Below, piece after piece: positions 43,095-50,707 of a DNA stretch of 64,000 nucleotides. Source of the stretch: JBHEBG01 sp046557915 (GTDB taxonomy: Bacteria > Bacteroidota > Bacteroidia > Flavobacteriales > Flavobacteriaceae); assembly GCF_046557915.1 (NCBI RefSeq), contig NZ_JBHEBG010000001.1, positions 1,488,001-1,552,000 on the forward strand, written 5' to 3'. Within the stretch, counting starts at the first letter, position 1. Each line of letters starts with the position of its first letter. The notes below the pieces were generated by a model. That model did no database searches, was not told the origin of the DNA, and was given only the letters and a program-made list of their open reading frames with translations. Both the position numbers and the translations under genes were made by a program.

Positions 43095-44270
43095 ATGAAA
43101 ACCAACACCCGAAATTTGATTGTAGTAGCTAAACTATTTTTGTTTCTTTCTGTATTTGTAATACCAGTCCTTGGATGCAAGGAACAAAACCTCAAGAAGA
43201 ACGATAAACCAAAGGCGCAGGAGGTAATTGAAATTGGAACTCCCGATGCAGTAGGGATAAACGCCGCCATACTTGCGGATATGGAAAAGGAAATTATCGC
43301 AAATACATATCCCAATATCCATAGCGTGCTAATTTCTAAGAGCGGTAAGTTGGTCTACGAAAAGTATTTTAAGGGCGTGGATGAAATTTGGGGAGATAGT
43401 CTGGGTATGGTTCAACATAGCCAAGAGCGGCTCCACGATGTGCGCAGCATATCCAAGTCTATAGTTTCGGCTTGCGTGGGTCTGGCCATCAAGCAAGGTA
43501 AGATTGAGGATGTAGATCAAAAGGTATTCGATTTTTTTCCCGAGCACTCGGTTTATAACGTAGGCCTAAAATCAGATTTAACCCTAAGACACTTGCTTAC
43601 CATGACTTCCGGATTGGAATGGAACGAAGATGTGCCCTACTCCGACCCCGAGAATAGCGAAATAAGGATGACTTCTAGCCCCGACCCCATGGAATATGTG
43701 TTAAGCAGGCCTATGGAAATAGCACCGGGAAAAGTATGGAAATACAATGGCGGAACAACACAATTATTGGCCGCTATCATTAAGAAAACCACGGGATTAG
43801 CTGTAGACGAATTTGCAGGAAATTACCTGTTTGGCCCCTTGGGGATCGAAACTTTTGAGTGGACCACCTTTCCGGGAACGGAAATGCCGGCAGCAGCATC
43901 GGGACTTAGGCTTAGATCGCAAGATTTGCTAAAGTTTGGGATACTGTATGCACAAAACGGACAGTGGGAGGGAGAACAACTACTCCCCGAAGCCTGGATA
44001 ACCGCATCCATGAAGTCGTACGTTAAGTTTGGCCGCAATAACAATGTGGGTTACGGGTATCAGTTTTGGATATTAGACGCAAGCACTATAGCGGAAAACC
44101 AAAATCACCCTTTAGTTGCTGCTTTTGGCAATGGAGACCAGCGGAATTATTGGGATCGCCCTAACCAATTGATTGTAGTAACTACCGCAGGCAATTATAA
44201 TCAATGGACCATTAGAAAGAATTCGGAAGCACTTTTAAAGGACTATATCTACCCTTCCTTTCTAGATTAA
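43095..44270 (+). CDS. Class C beta-lactamase-like serine hydrolase, lipoprotein
   Basis: A 391-residue exported serine hydrolase of the class C beta-lactamase/esterase family. The signal ends in lipobox VLGC with C28. The SxxK motif is S118-I-S-K121 in VRSISKSIV, and the YxN-type motif is Y217-N-G-G. Length is usual. No clear third KTG motif is seen, which is common in members that are esterases or peptidases rather than lactamases. It lies 72 nt after the hybrid sensor on the same strand and may be its target or cotranscribed; both are inferences. Antibiotic resistance should not be assumed. Confidence 0.88.
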   Translation: MKTNTRNLIVVAKLFLFLSVFVIPVLGCKEQNLKKNDKPKAQEVIEIGTPDAVGINAAILADMEKEIIANTYPNIHSVLISKSGKLVYEKYFKGVDEIWGDSLGMVQHSQERLHDVRSISKSIVSACVGLAIKQGKIEDVDQKVFDFFPEHSVYNVGLKSDLTLRHLLTMTSGLEWNEDVPYSDPENSEIRMTSSPDPMEYVLSRPMEIAPGKVWKYNGGTTQLLAAIIKKTTGLAVDEFAGNYLFGPLGIETFEWTTFPGTEMPAAASGLRLRSQDLLKFGILYAQNGQWEGEQLLPEAWITASMKSYVKFGRNNNVGYGYQFWILDASTIAENQNHPLVAAFGNGDQRNYWDRPNQLIVVTTAGNYNQWTIRKNSEALLKDYIYPSFLD

Positions 44271-44284
44271 CGAGTTGCCAGTAT

Positions 44285-44821
44285 TTATTCGCTTGGCGTA
44301 TGGTTTAAAATGGTAAGGTATTTTGGCCATGGGCCAACGGCTTCCTTATATTGCTTTGCCATTACCCTAGAAATTTGGGCAATATGCCCCAGATCGTGTA
44401 CCACCCATGCCGATAGCAATTGGCTTAAGGTTACGGGGCCAAACTCTGGGTGTACTCCCGTACGTTCCAGATCTTTTGCGGCAATGTTTTTTGAACGCAG
44501 CAAACTTAAATTGTCCGTACGCAAGGTTTTAAATTCCGCAAGCAAGGCCGTTAACGTTTTACCCTTACTATTTTGGAACTGGGCAAACCTATCAAAAGGC
44601 TCAAATGCTTTATTGGGTTTATCGCTCAAAATTATCTCAGTTCTAACCATCCAATCGGTTTTCTCGCCATGGATTAGATGTCCCAGGACATCAAAAGGGC
44701 TCCAACTGTCATTGCCCTCGTTTTGGTGTGTCCATGCCATAGTTAAATCTTGGAGTAATGTCTGTAGTGTAGCCGGAGTCCGTTCTAAAACGGAAATGGC
44801 ATCGTTGAGTTCAAACTTCAT
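44285..44821 (-). CDS. DinB-fold (DinB_2 type) protein
   Basis: A 178-residue protein of the DinB/YfiT four-helix-bundle superfamily. The expected metal-site histidines appear in FDVLGHLIHGEKTDW (around residue 46) and later in LLSAWVVHDLGHIAQIS (around residue 140). ATG at 44821 is chosen over an in-frame TTG two codons upstream. The family includes thiol transferases (mycothiol, bacillithiol) and DNA-damage-linked proteins. Flavobacteria carry several such copies, and the function of this one is unknown. It is convergent with the serine hydrolase gene, with only 14 nt between stops. Confidence 0.85.
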   Translation of the reverse strand: MKFELNDAISVLERTPATLQTLLQDLTMAWTHQNEGNDSWSPFDVLGHLIHGEKTDWMVRTEIILSDKPNKAFEPFDRFAQFQNSKGKTLTALLAEFKTLRTDNLSLLRSKNIAAKDLERTGVHPEFGPVTLSQLLSAWVVHDLGHIAQISRVMAKQYKEAVGPWPKYLTILNHTPSE

Positions 44822-44888
44822 ATTCAATCTTTGTTAAAGGTTTTATTTCGTAGTATTTAAGAGCTTGCTTCCATGGCCAAAGGAAGTA

Positions 44889-46475
44889 TTATTTTTCTTC
44901 AAACAGTAACCAAACATTGGGGTCTAACATTACCTTATCTGGCTTGGTTTCCACAAGAATCTCAAAGGTCTTGGATTTACTACTTACAGTTACGGTCTCG
45001 GTTTTCGTATTATCGCCATGGACTATGCCAATATCGATAGGAAATTGGAATACATGATGGTCTTGCACCTGTTTAACGGTTAGGGTAAGTTTTCCTTTTT
45101 CGTAGTTCCAATTCCACTGTAGTTCCGGATATCCCTTGGTAAATATCCATTGCTGAAAAAAGCTTGTCAGGTCCTGTCCGGAGACTTCTTCCATAACCTT
45201 CCGAAAATCGGAGGTCATCACATTAGAATTTTCATAGGTCTTATAGTATGCCCGTATGCCCTTCCAAAATAGATCGTCGCCCAGCCTATGTCTTAGCATA
45301 TTGAGTACCCAGCCTCCTTTTTGATAGGTATTGGTGCTTAGTACCTTCATGGGATCCGTAATGGTACTGTCCACAATGGGTGCCGGATTGGTCTTGTAAT
45401 AGTCTATAATCTGTTTTCGATCTAAAAGCAGTTCTTCCTTTCTCTTTTCGTGGCCATAGACGTTTTCCTGATAGAGAATTGCAAAGTAGGTGGCAAAGCC
45501 CTCGCTTAACCAAACGTGGTTCCAACTGTTCTCCGTTGCGGAATTTCCGAACCATTGATGCGCAATCTCATGGGCAATTAATCCTTCCACAGTGTTTTTC
45601 CCTGTTACGGAATTTTCAAAGTAGGCGATGGTTCCGGCATTCTCTAATCCGCCCCACTGCGTTTTTGCCTGCATATTGGCCAACTTGTCATAGGCATAAG
45701 GCCCTATTTGCTCCACAAAATAGTTCAGCACATTGGTAGCTACAGCATAATCGGCAAAACCATCCAACCTGTTTTCTGGGTAGACCCAGGCCGTTACGGG
45801 TATTTCCCCCACCATACCCAACAACTTGGTTGCAAATTTGGTAACCCCAATGGTTACCACCTTCATTGCTACCGGGGAAGAAGATTTATAGCTGGTGAGC
45901 TTATAGCCATTTCCGAGGTTACTTTCTTCTATTTTTTTACCGGTAGCCACCACATCATAATGATCGGGAGCGGTAATACGGAATGCTACCGTGGCCTTAT
46001 CATAGGGATGATCTACGCAAGGAAGCCAATGCCTTGCCAGATTGGGCCAGTTGTCGCCAAAGAAGGAGCGCTGTCCAAATTTTGTGGTGTCTATAACCAA
46101 GCCCCTCTCGGCAATACCATTATATTGTACCTTATAAGTTCTGGTTTTGGATTCGCCCAAAGATGGTGTTATCAAAATCTTGTTGTTGGCGTATTCATAG
46201 GCAACCTTCACGTTGTCTTCGAAAATTCCGGTGAGTTCCATACCGTATTCCCCAGATTTACCAACGAGGTCCAACGCAAATTTTTCTGGTTCATCCTCAA
46301 AATCCAAAGTAATCAGTGTTTCACCAACAATCTCATTGTTAGTGTCATTCAGGGAAAGACCAAACACGTAATTTTGAACATTAACCGACTCATTTCTTTG
46401 GTAAGCATCTTGCGCAATTACAGCTTGTAAGCTAAATAATACTGATGTTGTTAACAGGGAACAAATTTTTCTCAT
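44889..46475 (-). CDS. M1 family aminopeptidase (short form)
   Basis: A 528-residue exported zinc aminopeptidase. The signal peptide is at about 1-22 (cleaved after AQ). A beta-sandwich N-terminal domain (about 28-215) precedes the gluzincin domain with the GGLENAG exopeptidase motif at 275-281, zinc ligands H302 and H306 in HEIAHQWFGN, catalytic E303, and third ligand E325 in LSEGFATY. It is shorter than E. coli PepN (870) and lacks the large C-terminal domain, as in many Bacteroidetes forms. It stands behind DinB on the same strand, 67 nt away. It probably trims peptides in the periplasm for uptake. Confidence 0.92.
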   Translation of the reverse strand: MRKICSLLTTSVLFSLQAVIAQDAYQRNESVNVQNYVFGLSLNDTNNEIVGETLITLDFEDEPEKFALDLVGKSGEYGMELTGIFEDNVKVAYEYANNKILITPSLGESKTRTYKVQYNGIAERGLVIDTTKFGQRSFFGDNWPNLARHWLPCVDHPYDKATVAFRITAPDHYDVVATGKKIEESNLGNGYKLTSYKSSSPVAMKVVTIGVTKFATKLLGMVGEIPVTAWVYPENRLDGFADYAVATNVLNYFVEQIGPYAYDKLANMQAKTQWGGLENAGTIAYFENSVTGKNTVEGLIAHEIAHQWFGNSATENSWNHVWLSEGFATYFAILYQENVYGHEKRKEELLLDRKQIIDYYKTNPAPIVDSTITDPMKVLSTNTYQKGGWVLNMLRHRLGDDLFWKGIRAYYKTYENSNVMTSDFRKVMEEVSGQDLTSFFQQWIFTKGYPELQWNWNYEKGKLTLTVKQVQDHHVFQFPIDIGIVHGDNTKTETVTVSSKSKTFEILVETKPDKVMLDPNVWLLFEEK

Positions 46476-46575
46476 TTCTATTCTTTGGTTCTGGCACCTA
46501 TCTACTGCAAAGTGTTCTAGGTACGTTTAATTTAAATTGTTGCTTCACGTTCATTATTCCACAATAGTTTAACAC

Positions 46576-47340
46576 TTACCCATTTAAAATACCTCCATCA
46601 ATATTAATGGTTGTGCCCGTAATCCAAGCGGCTTCATCGGAGGCTAAAAACAGGGCTAAATTGGCAATATCTTGCGGTGTTCCGAGTCTTTTGAGAAGGG
46701 TGGCGTTTCTAGCTTCGTCCACTGCCTTTTCGGGTTCTTTAAAAGCGGATACCGAATTCCGTAATAATGGTGTGTCTACCGGGCCTGGGCAAATGGCATT
46801 TACCCTTATTTGTGGGCCGTAGTCCACTGCCATTTGTTTCATTAGTGCTACCGCTGCAGCTTTGGATGCGCAATAGGCGGGATGATTGGGAAAGCTTTTA
46901 AAGGCTGCAATAGATGCATTTATAGTAATGGAAGCACCCTCACTTTTAATAAGTTCTGGGATTGCATGCTTACAGAGATAGAATATAGAACTTAGGTTGG
47001 TGTCCAGAGTTTTTTGCCACAACGAAGGTGATAACTCCGTTACCGACCCTAGACCCAAAATTCCGGCGTTGATAGATAATATATCTATTTTGCCAAAATT
47101 GGCGAGTGCCTCTTGTACCAATCGTTTGTTTTCTTCAGGATGGCAGATATCGCCTGCTACAAAAACAATGTTGGGATTAATAGGTTTCAAAGCCTTCACC
47201 AATGCTTTTCCCCGATCAACATCCCTTCCGGAAATCACCAATGAGGCCCCGTGGTCTGCAAAAATCTCCACAATACCCCTGCCCATACCACTAGTGGCGC
47301 CGGTAACTATAGCAACTTTGTTATTCAGTTTTGTTGACAT
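46576..47340 (-). CDS. SDR family NAD(P)-dependent oxidoreductase
   Basis: A 254-residue classical short-chain dehydrogenase. It has the cofactor motif TGATSGMG at 13-20, NAG at 91-93, and the catalytic set S143, Y156 and K160 in YCASK. The C-terminal region (WITGTTINIDGG) is typical of glucose/3-ketoacyl reductase-like members. The substrate is unknown. It starts 87 nt from the end of the antiporter gene on the same strand. Residues after the beta2 strand (SGRD) suggest NADP preference, but this is weak. Confidence 0.92.
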   Translation of the reverse strand: MSTKLNNKVAIVTGATSGMGRGIVEIFADHGASLVISGRDVDRGKALVKALKPINPNIVFVAGDICHPEENKRLVQEALANFGKIDILSINAGILGLGSVTELSPSLWQKTLDTNLSSIFYLCKHAIPELIKSEGASITINASIAAFKSFPNHPAYCASKAAAVALMKQMAVDYGPQIRVNAICPGPVDTPLLRNSVSAFKEPEKAVDEARNATLLKRLGTPQDIANLALFLASDEAAWITGTTINIDGGILNG

Positions 47341-47427
47341 TCAATATTATTAAAGCTTATTTTTTTCGTTCATCTAGAAACTTTTCCCATTACGCCGAAA
47401 GCTAACAATGACTTGGTGTAGAATCTC

Positions 47428-48735
47428 CTACTGTTCTTCCTCAAAATTGTTCAAGTTTTGAGTGTCAAGGTCAATGGGGGCCGATTTTTCTTCATCATAA
47501 GCTTCTTCCAGAGCCTCGTATTCCTCATCCACTTCGTCCAGGATCGTATTCATTTTCTTCTTGTCCTTTATCATGGCCCATGTCATTATTAAACTGGTTC
47601 CAATAATTACGAACAATAAGATACCGGGTTCAAAGGTGGTAATTTGGGCCTGTGCAGGAATTGCGTAGAACAATAATACCGTTATAAGCCCTCTGGGTGC
47701 TATAAAAAGTTGGGGTAAAATATCTGCCCCAATGAAAGTCCTAAGGATAACAAAACGGATGGCATAGATTGATATGATGATAAGCAGACTGATTAAGGCA
47801 ACGCTAAAACTAAAAAGCGAGGCAATGGCGATGGTTAATCCAAAAATAACAAAGAAGAACGTACGCACTACAAAAGCTGTTTCTAAAGTTACTATATGCA
47901 GCTCATGATAAATTTGCTGTGCTTTACCATTATCTAAAAAGTGCGATAATTTTCCGGCAAAGAACAATTTCATGTTTGCGATTACCAGGCCAAAGATTAA
48001 AATGATCAACAACGAGGACAAATGCAATTGCTTGCCTATGGCGTATAACAATAGCAGTACGGCAATCAATAAAAACAATTTGGCCTGACTCTTTATTTTC
48101 TGAAAGATTAGAATAATGGCATAACTAGCAATTAAAGAAATTATAATGGTAAGTAAAATATTCAACGCAAAACCACCTGCTCCGGACCCTTCCCCGGGAT
48201 TAAGTTTTCCCACTAGGAAATAGAACATCATAATCCCCATAATATCGGAGAAAGTGCTCTCATAGATATGGAACTCCTTTTTATCCTCCCGTAAACTGCT
48301 TACACTCGGAATGATAATGGCGCTAGAAAGTATGGATAAGGGGGTAGCATACAGCCAAGCAGAATGCATTGTAATTTCCGGAACCAACATAAATAATATT
48401 AGTGCGGCCACCCAAGCAGATGCAATAAGACCTATTAACGCTATGGCCATAGATTTTAAAATGGGTACCAGCTTTTCGCGTTTAAGTTTAAGTTCCAACG
48501 CGGCTTCCAACACAATCATAATAAGGCCTATGATTCCCAAAACCTCCAGGGCAGGAAAGAAGTCTACCTGTTCCGAGGTAAAGTATTTTAAGAAAAACTG
48601 TAAAATAACCCCCAATACAATGAGCAGTAATACGGAAGGAATGTTGGTCCGTTTAGAAATACCATTGAATAAAAAGGATAAAATTAGAATTATAGATGCC
48701 TCTATAATAAGGTTGTACGACGAAAAAACTTCCAT
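47428..48735 (-). CDS. Cation:proton antiporter (CPA family)
   Basis: A 435-residue inner-membrane antiporter with about twelve hydrophobic helices. It shows the family's early sequence (ILSFLFNGISKRTNIPSVLL), the helix with VLEAALELKLK, and a helix with the GLVIANMKLFFA segment. A short cytoplasmic tail is very acidic (DEVDEEYEALEEAYDEEK). It likely swaps Na+ or K+ for protons. No TrkA-N or other RCK domain is fused. It is followed by the SDR gene on the same strand after 87 nt; rimP is divergent, 221 nt away. The ion used is not certain. Confidence 0.88.
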   Translation of the reverse strand: MEVFSSYNLIIEASIILILSFLFNGISKRTNIPSVLLLIVLGVILQFFLKYFTSEQVDFFPALEVLGIIGLIMIVLEAALELKLKREKLVPILKSMAIALIGLIASAWVAALILFMLVPEITMHSAWLYATPLSILSSAIIIPSVSSLREDKKEFHIYESTFSDIMGIMMFYFLVGKLNPGEGSGAGGFALNILLTIIISLIASYAIILIFQKIKSQAKLFLLIAVLLLLYAIGKQLHLSSLLIILIFGLVIANMKLFFAGKLSHFLDNGKAQQIYHELHIVTLETAFVVRTFFFVIFGLTIAIASLFSFSVALISLLIIISIYAIRFVILRTFIGADILPQLFIAPRGLITVLLFYAIPAQAQITTFEPGILLFVIIGTSLIMTWAMIKDKKKMNTILDEVDEEYEALEEAYDEEKSAPIDLDTQNLNNFEEEQ

Positions 48736-48880
48736 AAGCCGGCTGGTTATATAACTTGTAATTAAGACAAGCGGATTAAAATTACTACTAAATCATGGAT
48801 TTTTGGACCCCCGTGGCCTTAATCTTGCACCCAAGGTGGTAACATCGTAAAATCATTATGTGAAAAAAATAAAAAAGTTG

Positions 48881-48888
48881 TATATTTG
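48881..48888 (+). promoter_or_regulatory. Putative -7 box of the rimP-nusA-infB operon
   Basis: TATATTTG matches TAnnTTTG, 68 nt above the rimP ATG at 48957. The -33 element is not clear. The hairpin at 48918-48939 lies between this box and the gene. Confidence 0.6.
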
Positions 48889-48917
48889 CGCCACTGAAAG
48901 GATATATAAGTATTCAT

Positions 48918-48946
48918 GAGGGGACAATTTAGTCCCCTCTTTTATT
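48918..48946 (+). promoter_or_regulatory. Terminator-like hairpin in the rimP leader
   Basis: GAGGGGAC (48918-48925), a 6-nt loop, and GTCCCCTC (48932-48939) form a perfect 8-bp GC-rich stem followed by TTTTATT. It lies downstream of the promoter box at 48881 and upstream of rimP, so it would form in the 5' untranslated RNA. It looks like an attenuator for an operon that encodes NusA, itself a termination factor. Another view is a terminator for an earlier transcript. Confidence 0.6.
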
Positions 48947-48956
48947 ACTTAACATT

Positions 48957-49418
48957 ATGTTGAAGGAGAAAGTTATAGCACTTTTGGATGAAGCTCTAGC
49001 GGAAAACGAATCGCTTTTTTTGATTGATTTTTCCATCTCGCCTCTTAATCAAATCAATGTAATTTTGGATGGCGATCATGGGGTTACGCTTCAAGATTGT
49101 ATGAATATTAGCAGGGCTATTGAACATAATTTGGACAGGGAAGAGGAGGATTTTTCCTTGGAAGTTGCCTCTGCCGGTGCAACAGCTCCTATGGTGATGC
49201 CCCGTCAGTACAAAAAGAATGTTGGTAGGAAGATAGAGGTAAGAACGGAAGTAGAAAGTTTGGAAGGAAACCTAACTGCCGCAACACAGGAATATATTAC
49301 CTTGGAATGGAAGACCAGAGAACCCAAGCCGGTAGGTAAGGGAAAAGTAACAGTACAGAAAAAACAAGAAATTGCTATTTCTGATATTAAGGAAGCAAAA
49401 GTTGTATTAAAATTTTAA
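48957..49418 (+). CDS. rimP: Ribosome maturation factor RimP
   Basis: A 153-residue cytoplasmic factor needed for 30S assembly. It has the expected two-part fold: an N-terminal domain with VTLQDCMNISRAIEHNLD and LEVASAGATAPM (a variant of the usual SPG motif, with AGA in its place), and an Sm-like C-terminal domain (GRKIEVRTEVESLEGNLTA). It is the first gene of rimP-nusA-infB, the conserved order; the next ATG follows after 12 nt. A promoter and hairpin leader lie at 48881-48946. It has the length usual in Bacteroidetes (about 150-155). Confidence 0.95.
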   Translation: MLKEKVIALLDEALAENESLFLIDFSISPLNQINVILDGDHGVTLQDCMNISRAIEHNLDREEEDFSLEVASAGATAPMVMPRQYKKNVGRKIEVRTEVESLEGNLTAATQEYITLEWKTREPKPVGKGKVTVQKKQEIAISDIKEAKVVLKF

Positions 49419-49430
49419 TTGTAATTCAGA

Positions 49431-50663
49431 ATGGAAAATATTGCGTTGATCGAGTCCTTCTCGGAATTTAAGGATGATAAATTCATAGACAGGGTAACGC
49501 TAATGGCGATTTTAGAAGATGTTTTTAGAAACGCCCTTAAGAAGAAATTTGGTTCGGACGAGAACTTTGATATTATCATTAACCCCGATAAGGGAGATTT
49601 GGAAATATGGAGAAACAGGGTTGTTGTAGAAGATGGTGAAGTAGAAGAACCCTTGGAGGAAATATCACTTTCAGAGGCACAAAAAATTGAGCCAGATTTT
49701 GAAGTTGGCGAAGATGTTTCGGAAGAAGTAAAGTTGATAGATTTAGGACGAAGAGCCATACTGGCCTTACGTCAGAATCTGATTTCCAAAATTCATGAGC
49801 ACGACAATACAACGATATACAAACAATTTAAGGATCTAGAAGGGGAAATTTATACGGCAGAGGTACACCATATTAGACATAAGGCAATTATTCTTTTGGA
49901 TGATGAAGGCAACGAGATCATTTTGCCCAAAGACAAGCAAATCCCTTCGGATTTTTTCAGGAAAGGTGATAATGTTCGTGGAATCATAGAAAGCGTAGAG
50001 CTAAAAGGGAACAAACCGGCGATAATTATGTCTAGAACTTCCCCATCTTTCTTGGAACAATTGTTTTTTCAGGAAATTCCGGAAGTATTCGATGGTTTAA
50101 TCACCATTAAGAAAGCAGTTCGTATCCCGGGTGAAAAAGCAAAGGTAGCGGTAGATTCTTATGATGATAGAATTGACCCGGTAGGAGCTTGCGTTGGGAT
50201 GAAAGGATCTAGGATACACGGTATCGTAAGGGAACTGGGCAATGAAAACATAGATGTGATCAACTGGACCAACAATCCACAATTACTGGTGACACGTGCT
50301 TTAAGCCCGGCAAGAGTGTCTACCGTAAAGTTGAACGATGAAAAAATGACCGCACAGGTATATTTGAGACCGGAAGAGGTTTCAAAAGCCATTGGTAGAG
50401 GAGGACACAATATTAGGCTTGCCGGCCAACTGACCGGTTATGAAATCGATGTGTTCAGAGAAGGCGTGGAGGAAGATGTGGAGTTGACCGAATTTTCGGA
50501 TGAAATAGATGCTTGGATTATTGAAGAGCTTAAGAAAATAGGAATGGATACGGCACGGAGTGTTCTAGAGCAAGATGTTAACGATCTAGTTAAAAGGACC
50601 GATTTGGAAGAGGAGACAATTTTGGAAGTTGTACGCATCCTAAAAGCAGAGTTTGAAGATTAA
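49431..50663 (+). CDS. nusA: Transcription termination/antitermination factor NusA
   Basis: NusA binds RNA polymerase and controls pausing, termination and antitermination. The 410 residues contain the N-terminal polymerase-binding domain (about 1-125), an S1 domain (about 130-200, with FRKGDNVRGIIESVEL), and two KH domains (about 205-345; PVGACVGMKGSRIHGIVREL and AIGRGGHNIRLAGQLTG). The C-terminal acidic repeats of E. coli NusA are absent, as in most non-proteobacterial forms. It is translated from the rimP-nusA-infB mRNA, with 12 nt to rimP and 44 nt to infB. Confidence 0.97.
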   Translation: MENIALIESFSEFKDDKFIDRVTLMAILEDVFRNALKKKFGSDENFDIIINPDKGDLEIWRNRVVVEDGEVEEPLEEISLSEAQKIEPDFEVGEDVSEEVKLIDLGRRAILALRQNLISKIHEHDNTTIYKQFKDLEGEIYTAEVHHIRHKAIILLDDEGNEIILPKDKQIPSDFFRKGDNVRGIIESVELKGNKPAIIMSRTSPSFLEQLFFQEIPEVFDGLITIKKAVRIPGEKAKVAVDSYDDRIDPVGACVGMKGSRIHGIVRELGNENIDVINWTNNPQLLVTRALSPARVSTVKLNDEKMTAQVYLRPEEVSKAIGRGGHNIRLAGQLTGYEIDVFREGVEEDVELTEFSDEIDAWIIEELKKIGMDTARSVLEQDVNDLVKRTDLEEETILEVVRILKAEFED

Positions 50664-50707
50664 GCTATATATTAGCGGCAAATTATAAGAAATAGGATTT
50701 ATTATTT

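Noticed and set aside
43095..44270. Beta-lactamase antibiotic-resistance gene
   Set aside because: SxxK and YxN-like motifs are present but no clear KTG; most such proteins in Bacteroidetes are esterases or peptidases.
45708..46430. A 240-codon open frame antisense to the M1 peptidase
   Set aside because: The peptidase frame has all catalytic motifs and a signal peptide; the antisense frame has no recognisable feature.
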